A stretch of DNA of 64,000 nucleotides, taken from NCBI GenBank assembly GCA_002418835.1, contig DIEX01000033.1:62001-126000 (forward strand), read 5' to 3'. Of this stretch, positions 14,726-23,317 are shown one piece after another (positions within the stretch are counted from its first letter, which is position 1; each line of letters starts with the position of its first letter). The notes under the pieces are model-generated. The model saw nothing but the letters and a program-made list of their open reading frames with translations. It did not search any database and was not told where the DNA came from. The DNA is from Spirochaetia bacterium UBA5763 (GTDB lineage: Bacteria; Spirochaetota; UBA4802; UBA5550). Position numbers and translations under genes: made by a program.

Positions 14726-15979
14726 TCAGACCCTGAGAAAATCCGTGGGATAGGCTTTGCATATTTCAGCAACCTCACCTTTTACCTTCGCAAGCACAGA
14801 ATCATCTGCCATATTATCAATTATCATGGTAATCAGTTTCCCGATTCTCCTGAAATCATCCTCTTTAAGCCCCCTTGTTGTAAGAGCCGGGCTCCCTAAC
14901 CTTATCCCGCTTGTGACAAAGGGAGATTTATCGTCAAAGGGTACGCCGTTTTTGTTGCATGTAATTCCGGCTTCATCAAGCCTGTTTGCAGCGTCTTTCC
15001 CTGTGACATTTTTATTGCGAAGGTCAATGAGAATCAGGTGATTATCTGTACCTCCTGATACAAGTTTAAAGCCTCCGGAGAGTAAAGCTTCAGCAAGGGC
15101 TTTTGCGTTTTTCACAATCTGCTGCTGATATGTTTTAAACTCAGGCTGAAGCGCTTCTTTAAAGGAGACGGCCTTTGAAGCTATTGTATGCATCAGCGGC
15201 CCCCCCTGTGTTCCGGGGAACATAAACTTGTTTATACTTGCTTCATATTCTGCATTAGCAAGGATTACCCCCCCTCTTGGCCCGCGAAGTGTTTTATGAG
15301 TAGTCATGGTCACATAATCAGCAATATTCACAGGAGTGGGATGCTCGCCTGCTGCAACAAGACCGGCAATATGAGCTATATCAGCCATGAGTTTCGCGCC
15401 GACACTGTCAGCGATCTCTTTAAATTTATTAAAGTCAATTATCCTCGGATAAGCAGAGGCACCTGCAATGATGAGTTTCGGTTTATACTCTTTTGCAAGC
15501 TTTGCAAGGGCATCATAATCAATGAGGTTATTATCCTCTCTTACACCATAAGCAACAACATTGAAGTATTTACCTGAAAAGTTTACAGGTGAACCGTGTG
15601 AAAGGTGCCCGCCGTGAGAGAGATTCATCCCGATATAAGTATCACCGGCATCAAGCAGAGACATCATTACTGCCATATTCGCCTGGGCTCCTGAATGAGG
15701 TTGAACATTCGCTGTCTGCGCATTGAAGAGTTTTTTAATCCTTTCAATAGCAAGGGCTTCAACCTGGTCTGCATGGCCGCATCCGTTATAATATCTCTTG
15801 CCGGGATACCCTTCTGCGTATTTATTTGTAAGAGTCGACGAAGAAGCCTCCAGCACCCCTCTTGATACATAGTTTTCGGAGGCTATCATGATAAGATTAT
15901 CCTCCTGCCTTTTATCCTCAGCCTTGAGTATATCGTATACTTCAGGATCAATTGTTTTGAGATTTGTTTTGTCAGACAT
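14726..15979 (-). CDS. glyA: Serine hydroxymethyltransferase
   Basis: This 417-residue PLP enzyme interconverts serine and glycine with tetrahydrofolate and supplies one-carbon units. MIASENYVSRGVLEA, YYNGCGHADQVEALA, ANVQPHSGAQAN and the PLP lysine in MTTHKTLRGPRGG (about 230) are canonical, as is the C-terminal SGIRLGSPALTTRG. GAGGGG precedes the ATG. It heads a three-gene cluster with the phosphoesterase-like lipoprotein and a small unknown protein, an odd set of partners. The upstream 285-nt gap carries a plausible promoter. Confidence 0.97.
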   Translation of the reverse strand: MSDKTNLKTIDPEVYDILKAEDKRQEDNLIMIASENYVSRGVLEASSSTLTNKYAEGYPGKRYYNGCGHADQVEALAIERIKKLFNAQTANVQPHSGAQANMAVMMSLLDAGDTYIGMNLSHGGHLSHGSPVNFSGKYFNVVAYGVREDNNLIDYDALAKLAKEYKPKLIIAGASAYPRIIDFNKFKEIADSVGAKLMADIAHIAGLVAAGEHPTPVNIADYVTMTTHKTLRGPRGGVILANAEYEASINKFMFPGTQGGPLMHTIASKAVSFKEALQPEFKTYQQQIVKNAKALAEALLSGGFKLVSGGTDNHLILIDLRNKNVTGKDAANRLDEAGITCNKNGVPFDDKSPFVTSGIRLGSPALTTRGLKEDDFRRIGKLITMIIDNMADDSVLAKVKGEVAEICKAYPTDFLRV

Positions 15980-16149
15980 ATTCAGCCCCTCGATTTATTA
16001 TTCAATTTCAGCCTTATACAGCAGATTCTTAGACTCTAAATTTTATTTCAACTATAGCGATTGACAGTTTCAATATTAATCCGCTGTCATTTTGAAGAAG
16101 CGGCAGCGGTTGAAAAATCTGTTTTATAAATTATTTAAAGATTTAACAA

Positions 16150-16178
16150 ATAAAAAGAGCCTGTTTAATATATGTCAA
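16150..16178 (-). promoter_or_regulatory. Likely glyA promoter
   Basis: On the minus strand TTGACA (16178-16173), a 17-nt spacer, then TTTTAT (16155-16150). The -35 is perfect and the -10 matches 4 of 6. The implied 5' UTR is about 165 nt and shows no recognised riboswitch. Confidence 0.45.
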
Positions 16179-16264
16179 TTTAAAATTTTTCTTGAAATGT
16201 TACAGGTTCCTTATTTAAGGTATTAATCCCTTAAAGCTGATAATTGACTGATCCCGGAGGATAA

Positions 16265-17107
16265 ATGACTGGATTTAAAATTTTGATGTTTAAAATCATA
16301 CCCACAAGTATGCTCTCAATGATATTCGGATGGTTAGCACTTATACCACTCCCCTCCGGCATTATGAATGGAATTATAGACTGGTACTGTAAAAAATACG
16401 GCGTTATACTTGAAGAGGCAGTGATCCCGGAAGAGGGGTTTTGCAATCTGAACCTTTTCTTTACAAGGGAGCTTAAAAAAGGCGCCCGTAAAATTGATAA
16501 AAGCGCAGGTTCAGTTGTTGCAACAACTGATTCCAGGGTGGATCAGTTCGGCACAATCACAAAAGAGCGGATTATGCAGGCAAAGGGGATCACATATTCT
16601 GTAAGGGACCTGATACCCTCCTCTGAAGCGGAAAAATTTATCGGCGGAAAATTCATCACACTTTATCTCTCCCCCGGGGATTACCACCGCATCCATTCCC
16701 CGGTTGACGGAAAGATTACAGGTTTTTTCAACATACCTGGAAAACTTTACACAGTGCAGGATTTTATGGTAAACAGCCTGCCGGATCTCTTCTCTCTTAA
16801 TGAAAGGCTCATCACTTATATCAAAACTTCAAAAGGGGACGTGGCTGTGTGCAAAATCGGCGCAATGAATGTCGGGAAAATATCTCTTGCCTACGATGAT
16901 GCTGTAACAAACAGGCTGTTCGGGAAAAGATTCGAAAAGCTCTATTCAAAAGAGGAGCAGAAAGCTGTAAAAAAAGGTGAAGAGATCGGGACTTTTAACC
17001 TGGGCTCAACAGTAATAATCCTTTTTGAAAAAGGGATGCTGGACTTCTCCAGGCTTAAATACGGCCAGAAAGTTAAAGTGGGAGAAAAGATCGGAACTCT
17101 GAAATAA
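16265..17107 (+). CDS. psd: Phosphatidylserine decarboxylase proenzyme
   Basis: This 280-residue inner-membrane enzyme makes phosphatidylethanolamine. The self-cleavage site LGST appears in TFNLGSTVI (about 246-249); the serine becomes the pyruvoyl group of the small subunit. The Asp-His-Ser processing triad is visible as ATTDSRVDQ (Asp), LSPGDYHRIHSP (His) and the LGST serine. It resembles the full-length type I enzyme, not the short archaeal type. GGAGG lies 6 nt before the ATG. pssA is not adjacent. A terminator follows about 100 nt downstream. Confidence 0.96.
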   Translation: MTGFKILMFKIIPTSMLSMIFGWLALIPLPSGIMNGIIDWYCKKYGVILEEAVIPEEGFCNLNLFFTRELKKGARKIDKSAGSVVATTDSRVDQFGTITKERIMQAKGITYSVRDLIPSSEAEKFIGGKFITLYLSPGDYHRIHSPVDGKITGFFNIPGKLYTVQDFMVNSLPDLFSLNERLITYIKTSKGDVAVCKIGAMNVGKISLAYDDAVTNRLFGKRFEKLYSKEEQKAVKKGEEIGTFNLGSTVIILFEKGMLDFSRLKYGQKVKVGEKIGTLK

Positions 17108-17212
17108 AAAGGTTGAAAATATCATAATCTTAATATAAAATTTGTAAAATTGTTAATTCTAAAATAAAACAGTTTTAATGCCGGTTTTCTTTAAATAGTT
17201 TAATATGTTTTA

Positions 17213-17250
17213 CCCTCCGCGAAGGCGGCCGGGGCTTTTTTTATTTTTTT
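17213..17250 (+). terminator. Intrinsic terminator downstream of psd
   Basis: CCC-t-CCGC (17213-17220) with loop GAAG pairs with GCGG-cc-GGGG (17225-17234), followed by CTTTTTTTATTTTTTT. The stem has small bulges but the T-run is strong. Confidence 0.75.
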
Positions 17251-17309
17251 AAATACATTATAATTAAAAATCAGTATATTCAATTTAAACATGAATTGCT
17301 GGGTATGTA

Positions 17310-17420
17310 ATCAGACTTGCTGCAAATCTGATTTTTCACGGGGTAACGAGCCCCCGCAGGGGATTCCCTGATTGTGAAAGAGTCAGTTTAGCCGCAGATC
17401 TATTCTTTTTCTGCAAAAAA
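17310..17420 (+). ncRNA. Candidate structured leader RNA upstream of the cytidylate-kinase-like gene
   Basis: A hairpin ATCAGA/TCTGAT (17310-17332) precedes a compact three-way junction: outer stem TTTCAC (17334-17339) with GTGAAA (17374-17379), inner stems GGGG/CCCC (17340-17354) and CAGGG-gatt-CCCTG (17357-17370). An alternative pairing, CTGATT with AGTCAG (17369-17387), would break the outer stem. GCAG/CTGC and an A-run follow. This G/C-rich island sits in otherwise A/T-rich DNA after a terminator, within the 352-nt gap. I recognise no riboswitch family, so function is inference. Confidence 0.4.
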
Positions 17421-17459
17421 AAATTTAGTATGGTATTGAATACAACTGGGGGGTGAATT

Positions 17460-18185
17460 ATGGCATACCATGCACATATGGAGCAATACATTAGTAATCA
17501 GGTAAGAGTCTGGAAGCTTCAAAAAGAGGCAATTGACAGCATAGACTTCAAGCCTAAATCCGCAAAAGGTACTAAACCATTTATCACTATTTCAAGAGAG
17601 TATGGTGCAGGAGCGTACCAGGTTGCAGAAAAGCTCATTTTACTACTCAATGAGAAGTATAAAAATGATCATAACTGGGCGGCATACGACAGAAATCTTC
17701 TGGAAAAAATTTCAAGTGATATGGGTCTTTCAGAATCTCTTGCACAGACTTTAACAACCAATGCGCGAAACAAAATGACAGAGCTCTTTCAGACAACATT
17801 CAGTTCATTTCCGCCGCAGGTTGCCGTATACAGAAAGCTTGCAGAAATTACAAGAATGCTTGCTTATAACGGTCATGTTGTACTCGCAGGGAGAGCAGCA
17901 ACCAGAATCACAAGAGATATGGGGCAGGGATTTCATGTCAGGCTTGTAGCTCCGCTCAGCTGGAGAGCCCACAGAATGTCTGAACTCCACAAATACAGTG
18001 TTAAAGAAGCCGAACAGTTTATCACTGAAAAAGATAAAGAGATTGACGGTTTTATAAAGGAATTTGTTAAATTTGACAATACTGATCCGCACAACTATCA
18101 TATTGTAATTAACATGGAGCACATCTCTCAGGATGAAGCAGCTCAGATAATTATAGATGCAATGAAGGGGTGCGGGCTCCTTTAA
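17460..18185 (+). CDS. Cytidylate-kinase-like family protein
   Basis: This 241-residue protein has a nucleotide-binding loop ITISREYGAGAYQVAEKL (about 42-59), the variant seen in the Cytidylate_kin2 family rather than in classical Cmk. YDRNLLEKIS and a nucleoside-kinase-like LID region with arginines (VLAGRAATRITRDM, LVAPLSWRAHRM) follow, as in P-loop NMP kinases. About 40 extra residues precede the loop. The substrate of this family is not settled. GGGGGGTG lies before the ATG, after the structured leader. Two small genes follow at 27 and 9 nt spacing and probably form an operon with it. Confidence 0.75.
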   Translation: MAYHAHMEQYISNQVRVWKLQKEAIDSIDFKPKSAKGTKPFITISREYGAGAYQVAEKLILLLNEKYKNDHNWAAYDRNLLEKISSDMGLSESLAQTLTTNARNKMTELFQTTFSSFPPQVAVYRKLAEITRMLAYNGHVVLAGRAATRITRDMGQGFHVRLVAPLSWRAHRMSELHKYSVKEAEQFITEKDKEIDGFIKEFVKFDNTDPHNYHIVINMEHISQDEAAQIIIDAMKGCGLL

Positions 18186-18212
18186 TCATATTCTTTAATC
18201 AACAAGGGGATT

Positions 18213-18689
18213 TTGCAGAGATTTGAACTAAATGAATATCTGATTCAATATGATCCCGGAACTTTTGTACTTTTATGCAAAAGGATGCCCGAAGGTAAAA
18301 ATATATGGATCAGAAAAATAGAGGATGGCGGATTTATTGCCGGAGCCGTTCATGATGAGGATAATTTCTACATTTCGATTGAGTCGGGTGACACGAGCGG
18401 TCAGTTTCTTGCTATAAAGAAAACTGACGGCTCAACCCGATGGATCATTCCCGGCATGACTTACATGTTTCAGCTTTACCGGGATTCAATATATCTGATT
18501 TTTATTGATGAGAATGAAAATTTCTATCTGATTAAGGCGAAAACAGAGGACGGCAGCAAAGAGTGGCATTACAAGGTTGACGAAGAACTTTATCAATATA
18601 CAATAAGCAGAGACCGGATTACTTTAAAATACCATGACGGAAGAATTGATATTTTAAACAGTGAATCCGGTTTTTTATTAAACGGATAG
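18213..18689 (+). CDS. Small beta-propeller-like protein (PQQ/WD-type repeats), unknown function
   Basis: This 158-residue protein starts with TTG; AAGGGG lies about 5 nt upstream and no in-frame ATG fits. It has repeating beta units: GTFVLLCKRMPEGKNIWIRK, FLAIKKTDGSTRWIIPG, FYLIKAKTEDGSKEWHYKV and IDILNSESGFLLNG. Each resembles a PQQ-type blade in which a strand, an Asp-Gly turn and a W-containing strand alternate. About three to four blades are present, too few for a closed propeller unless it oligomerises. There is no signal peptide, so it should be cytoplasmic. It lies between the kinase-like gene and the regulatory-domain gene. Confidence 0.65.
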   Translation: MQRFELNEYLIQYDPGTFVLLCKRMPEGKNIWIRKIEDGGFIAGAVHDEDNFYISIESGDTSGQFLAIKKTDGSTRWIIPGMTYMFQLYRDSIYLIFIDENENFYLIKAKTEDGSKEWHYKVDEELYQYTISRDRITLKYHDGRIDILNSESGFLLNG

Positions 18690-18698
18690 AGAGGATAT

Positions 18699-19151
18699 AT
18701 GCTTAATTATAAAGTAGAGGATGCAACAAAAAAACTTGCAATAGCCCGGAGCCTTGACAGGTATTCTCCGCCATTTGAGGTTATTGGTGAATACAAACTT
18801 ATTGATAACGGTATTATTCCCGAGGCCACGGTACATATTGAAGCTAATGGTGAAACTATCCACGAAGCCTCTAATGGAAAGGGTCCGGTTGACGCACTTG
18901 CCAATGTTCTGCGAAAGGCGCTTATGCCGCTCTTCCCTGAAATAAAAAACGTGAAGCTTGTGGACTACCAGGCTAATATTCTTGATGCACATCGTGGAAC
19001 AAGTACAGAAGTTGAAGTTACAATAATTTTCACTGATGGAGATGAACTCTGGGAAGTCTATTCAATGTCAGAAAACATAAACTACGCCTCTTTCAGGGTA
19101 CTTGTTGACGGTTTTGAATATATGATACTGAAGAAGAGGGAGTCTCTTTAA
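18699..19151 (+). CDS. Free-standing LeuA/CimA-type C-terminal regulatory (dimer) domain
   Basis: This 150-residue protein corresponds to the allosteric domain that normally follows the TIM barrel of 2-isopropylmalate, citramalate and homocitrate synthases. Diagnostic segments are EASNGKGPVDALANVLRKAL, KLVDYQANILDAHRGTSTEV and DGDELWEVYSMSENINYAS, which resemble CimA most. No catalytic domain is fused or nearby. In full-length synthases this domain binds leucine or isoleucine, so the protein may be a separate amino-acid sensor or subunit. GAGAGGATAT precedes the ATG. Its stop overlaps the stop of the convergent TPR gene. Confidence 0.75.
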   Translation: MLNYKVEDATKKLAIARSLDRYSPPFEVIGEYKLIDNGIIPEATVHIEANGETIHEASNGKGPVDALANVLRKALMPLFPEIKNVKLVDYQANILDAHRGTSTEVEVTIIFTDGDELWEVYSMSENINYASFRVLVDGFEYMILKKRESL

Positions 19152-22100
19152 TTCCTCAGATCCTCCCTGTATATATCAATGCTGTAAGGAATACTTTCAT
19201 CAAGGACATGCCTTTCTGCACCATCCTTTCTGTAACCGCGGGCCATATTCACCCTGGCGTACTCATTCTGCCTGTTAAGCTTTGAACCATTCTCAACGGA
19301 CTTCCAGAAAGCCAGGTCACGTTTTGCGTAATCATTCATGTCGTTATAAACAACACCGAGATTATTATATGCTGATGACAGGCTCTGGAATACCTTCACA
19401 TGATTCACCCTTGCAGGATCAACAACTGTTATTTTGTCAGCTTCATATTCCATCACACTTATAAGTTTAAGATACTCACCCTTAGCCGCATTTATATTAT
19501 TGTTATAATAAAATGCATTACCCAGCGAGATCATAAGTTCCGGTGATTTTACAAAATCATCATAAAGATGGAGCCAGCTGCTGAGGGCGGGAGAATAGCT
19601 CTTCTTCATATAATAGATTCTCCCCAGGTTATAATGAAGCTCTGAGGAACTGTACCCCTGGTTTACCGCGTCTATATAATGCTGCTGAGCAAGAGTGTAG
19701 TTTGACATCTTCTCAATTTCATTATCAGTTATCTCTTCATCAAGGGCGCCTTCCCTGCTCTTCACTTTGTCGAAGAAATAATAGAAGATATTTCCGAGGT
19801 ACGCGTTTGTTTTCCCGATCTGCTCTGTCTCTTTATAGAAATCATCCTTTGTAAATCGCGGCTGATTTCCGTAATTATCTACAGCACTCTTCAGAGACTT
19901 ATATGCTTTAACGGGTTCTTTTGTCGAATAGTAGTACTCACCAAGAAGATGGAGAGCGCTATAATACCCCGGAGCCAGATCAATAGCCTTGTCAAGATAC
20001 CTTTTTGCAGCGATAAGATTATCCTGGGCCATGTTAAGCCTTGCGAACTGTATATGAAGCTGGGGATAGTTTTCGTCCCTGTCATTAAGGGCTTTCAGCA
20101 CTTCAATAACAGCAGGGTATGTGTTGTCATCTTTATCAATGAGCTTTGAAGTTCTGACTCCATAATCTATCCTTACACTTGAATCATCTTTTTTTCTTTT
20201 ATCAAGGTAATATCCTGCGAGTTTTGACAGGAGAGGTGACGGAAGTTCGTTAAGCATCTCCTTATCCCTCAGCTCAGCGTGAACCTGTGCTACCTGCGGA
20301 AAAGCGTTTCTTTCAATATACAGATTAAGAAGCCCCGAGTACCCTATCACTGAATCGGGATCTACCCTCAGAATATCCTCGTAGTACTTCTTTGCTTTCA
20401 GGTACTGCCCCTGGTAAAAATACGCGTTTCCAATGCCGAGAAGCGCTGTCACATTCTCCTTATCAAGGAGGAGCACCCGCCTGTAAAAGTTAATCGACAG
20501 ATCAAGAGGTGTCTTTATACTTTCAAGATCCTTTCTTTCTGCAAAGTACCACTGCCTTACATCCTTGCCGAGAATGTTGAAATACTCATTATTAATTTTT
20601 GCATAGAAATAACCAAGGTTGTTCAGAGTATCTATATGGGTTCTGTCAATCTCGTAGGCCCTGTTGAGTTTTTCCAGAGATTCTTTGTAATCCTGGTTCT
20701 GAAGGTAAGCCCTGGCATATTCGTTATATCCATAAAGATAATCCTTTGCGTACTCCTCATCTACTTCTTTAAAGAGCCTTTCAGCTTCATCATACCTGGA
20801 TTTTCTTTCGAACCTGCTCCCCTCAACTCCGCTTTGGACTATAAGCTCCACTCCTTTATGAATCAGTTTTTTAGCCATAACCGGCTTATAAATAAACTGA
20901 TATGACAATATAGTGAGAGTACAGGCCAGTATCGTGGAGATACCGAATATCTTTGTGGCCTTCAGAAGGCGTTTCTGCCTCTCCCTCCCTTCAAGAGTGT
21001 ATTCCGGGCGGGAAGCAATAACCCTGCGCCCTGAAACTGTTTCATCAGCAAGCTCTATCTTTATCTTAAGTTTCTTTTCAAGAAACTTCTGTATGTTATC
21101 TTCAGGTTTCCCTGTGATTATCATATCTACAAGCTTTCTTGTGTCATCATTGGAAAGCCTGTCATTGATTATAGTATCACGAATTGCCTGACGGACAGCC
21201 GGATTAAAAAGAACTATGGCCTTCTTAAGCCTCGCAAGATCCTTTTCAGAAAGCTCAATCTCTGCGGATTCACTCTCCACAGGACTCCTGCCGTTCCTGC
21301 CCCTGGCAGGCTCCTCTTCAGAAATCAGATGATCAAATCCGTCATCATCAAGAGGTTCAATTGTGAGGGATTCCTCCGCTTCATGAGCCTTCCCCTTTGC
21401 AGGCGCCTCATCAGTAAAATCGTCGGAGAAATCACTTATATCGGTATCAATATCCTCTATCTCATCAATTTCCGGTTTCTTTTTTGCGGGCTCAGAAGTT
21501 TTTATGGAGATATCGGAAATATCCTCTATGTCCTCAAATCCGCCGTCATCAAATGAATCTATCTCATCAAGTGTACTTATCTCCTCTTTCGCTGCCGGAA
21601 TATTCTCATCCAGCCCGAGATCCATCTCATCAATATCAGCGGGAATTTCAATCTCATCAAATTCGTCAGCAGGGCCGGTACCCTTATCGAGATCGCCGAA
21701 ATCGATATCCGGGATCTCCTTCTCCTCTGCTTCAGGGAGCTCCGTGCTCTCATCAAGTGATATTTCGTCGAGGTCAGGTATATCTATATCCTCAACACTC
21801 TCAATGGCTATGGACTCGGCTTTTCTTCTCCCCTGCGGTTCTTCAGCAGGCTCCGTTATATCAGTTATATCTTCAAACTCATCGAATCCGTCTTCATCCA
21901 TTACAGGTCCGGATTTACCCGCTTCGGCAGTTTCATCCAGAAAAGCGATATCAGCATCACCCAGTTCAAAGACCTCTTCATCTGCTGAAGGCCGGGGCTC
22001 CTCCGCTTCGGTAATTATATCAGTTATATCTTCAATTTCATCATCATCATTTATATTTGACAGCTCGTCAAGCTCAGTCGCTTCATCAGATCGTTCAGGC

Positions 22101-22384
22101 TCCTCGAAATCCTCAAATCCCTCAATGTCATCTCCGCGCTTCCCTTTTGAAACAGGCTCTCCGGATTCGTCTTCCAGGTTCAGGTCTGAGGGGATCTCCG
22201 TATCATAATGTTCAATATCAAAGTTATCCTCATCAGACTGCGGCAAAGGCACAGGTTTTTTCTGCACCTGCGGCTGTATCGGCTGTTCAAAAGCCGGAGG
22301 TTCCTCTGTTATAACACGGATAATCCTGTCTATTTCGGCAAGTTCTTCAGGAGTATAAGTGATTTCAATCTTCTTCGCTGCCAT
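19148..22384 (-). CDS. Large acidic, membrane-anchored TPR protein
   Basis: This 1078-residue protein has three parts. Residues 1 to about 395 are highly acidic and low in complexity, with recurring (F/I)EDI-x-DI units (DDEIEDITDI, DEFEDITDI, GFEDIEDISDI). A charged linker leads to one membrane segment at about 478-498 (FGISTILACTLTILSYQFIY). The C-terminal half carries many TPR units such as YNEYARAYLQNQDYKESLEKL and ALLGIGNAYFYQGQYLKAKKYY. With no signal peptide, the acidic part is probably cytoplasmic and the TPR array periplasmic. Such proteins are common in spirochaetes, probably as envelope scaffolds; partners are unknown. Transcribed alone. Confidence 0.8.
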   Translation of the reverse strand: MAAKKIEITYTPEELAEIDRIIRVITEEPPAFEQPIQPQVQKKPVPLPQSDEDNFDIEHYDTEIPSDLNLEDESGEPVSKGKRGDDIEGFEDFEEPERSDEATELDELSNINDDDEIEDITDIITEAEEPRPSADEEVFELGDADIAFLDETAEAGKSGPVMDEDGFDEFEDITDITEPAEEPQGRRKAESIAIESVEDIDIPDLDEISLDESTELPEAEEKEIPDIDFGDLDKGTGPADEFDEIEIPADIDEMDLGLDENIPAAKEEISTLDEIDSFDDGGFEDIEDISDISIKTSEPAKKKPEIDEIEDIDTDISDFSDDFTDEAPAKGKAHEAEESLTIEPLDDDGFDHLISEEEPARGRNGRSPVESESAEIELSEKDLARLKKAIVLFNPAVRQAIRDTIINDRLSNDDTRKLVDMIITGKPEDNIQKFLEKKLKIKIELADETVSGRRVIASRPEYTLEGRERQKRLLKATKIFGISTILACTLTILSYQFIYKPVMAKKLIHKGVELIVQSGVEGSRFERKSRYDEAERLFKEVDEEYAKDYLYGYNEYARAYLQNQDYKESLEKLNRAYEIDRTHIDTLNNLGYFYAKINNEYFNILGKDVRQWYFAERKDLESIKTPLDLSINFYRRVLLLDKENVTALLGIGNAYFYQGQYLKAKKYYEDILRVDPDSVIGYSGLLNLYIERNAFPQVAQVHAELRDKEMLNELPSPLLSKLAGYYLDKRKKDDSSVRIDYGVRTSKLIDKDDNTYPAVIEVLKALNDRDENYPQLHIQFARLNMAQDNLIAAKRYLDKAIDLAPGYYSALHLLGEYYYSTKEPVKAYKSLKSAVDNYGNQPRFTKDDFYKETEQIGKTNAYLGNIFYYFFDKVKSREGALDEEITDNEIEKMSNYTLAQQHYIDAVNQGYSSSELHYNLGRIYYMKKSYSPALSSWLHLYDDFVKSPELMISLGNAFYYNNNINAAKGEYLKLISVMEYEADKITVVDPARVNHVKVFQSLSSAYNNLGVVYNDMNDYAKRDLAFWKSVENGSKLNRQNEYARVNMARGYRKDGAERHVLDESIPYSIDIYREDLRN

Positions 22385-22584
22385 TAATCATCCCGGATGA
22401 ATATTTAAACCATACATTAGGCGACATAATTCAGATAATATTTTTATTAATTTAAAAATCAATTAAAATTCAGCAAAAAAACTTTTTTATACTGATTCAG
22501 CAATTTTCATTATTAATATTTCCAGTCTATATATCGACAAGTTAAATATATATCATGAACAAAATGGGACTTAAGAGGATAATG

Positions 22585-23316
22585 ATGAAATCTTTTAGAA
22601 GAAACGGAATTCTTCTGCTTGCCATATTACTTACATCGTCAATGCCGCATAACAATAAAATTCAGCATTTTTATGCACTGACGCAGATGAAGGAGGCCGG
22701 GCCCCCTGAGAAGATAAAACTGGTTATGGTTGACAACATAGGCTCAGGGAAACCTGTAATGCTTGACGGTACACTTTTCACTTTTAAAGATCGAAAAGCT
22801 TCAAAAGTCGGCATAGGGGGGAACTTTTCCACATGGAAAGTTAAAAATATGAACCGCAGCAAAGACGGAGTCTGGTTTTTCTTTCTCCCTAATACAGAAT
22901 TTTCCGGAAAAATCGCATACAAGTTTAATGTTGACGGCCTCTGGACAGATGATCCCTGGAACGGTTTACGGGAGGATGACAGGCTTGGCTCATATCTATC
23001 GATAGCTGAAAACGATCCCCCGGCAGAGGGGAGACTTGTTACTTATAAAATGATGAAGGGGAACATGGTCCAGTTCAGAACTTACAGGCCTTCCGCACGC
23101 ATAATCTCTGTTGTTGGAGATTTCAACGGCTGGAATCCGGAGAATGATGTTATGCGAAGGGGTAATGACGGGATCTGGAGACTTGAAAAGAGAATTGCAT
23201 CAGGAACGTACAGGTACAAATTCATTATTGACGGAGAGTGGCTCCCTGACACTTTCAATCCTGAGTCAGGTTCTGATAATACAGGAGACCTCTGCTCGAT
23301 ACTCAGAATAAAATAA
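22585..23316 (+). CDS. Exported protein with two CBM48/AMPK-type glycogen-binding domains
   Basis: This 243-residue protein starts at the second of two adjacent ATGs (22585), 6 nt after AGAGG; an upstream ATG at 22555 lacks such a site. MKSFRRNGILLLAILLTSS is a signal peptide. Two early-set carbohydrate-binding modules follow: SKVGIGGNFSTWKVKNMNRS to KFNVDGLWTDDPWN, and ARIISVVGDFNGWNPENDVM to YKFIIDGEWLPDTFNPE. The GNF/GDFNGW motif and Y-K-F-x-(V/I)-D-G match isoamylase/AMPK-beta modules. There is no catalytic domain. It may bind alpha-glucan or act as a protein-interaction module in the envelope. Confidence 0.78.
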   Translation: MKSFRRNGILLLAILLTSSMPHNNKIQHFYALTQMKEAGPPEKIKLVMVDNIGSGKPVMLDGTLFTFKDRKASKVGIGGNFSTWKVKNMNRSKDGVWFFFLPNTEFSGKIAYKFNVDGLWTDDPWNGLREDDRLGSYLSIAENDPPAEGRLVTYKMMKGNMVQFRTYRPSARIISVVGDFNGWNPENDVMRRGNDGIWRLEKRIASGTYRYKFIIDGEWLPDTFNPESGSDNTGDLCSILRIK

Positions 23317-23317
23317 C

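Noticed and set aside
17330..17390. Similarity of CTGATTGTGAAAG to a hammerhead ribozyme core
   Set aside because: The CUGANGA core and the required third stem with the cleavage triplet are not present.
21504..22208. Serine-rich open frame of 234 codons on the plus strand
   Set aside because: It mirrors the acidic (GAN/GAY-rich) repeats of the TPR protein on the other strand; serine-rich antisense frames are expected there.
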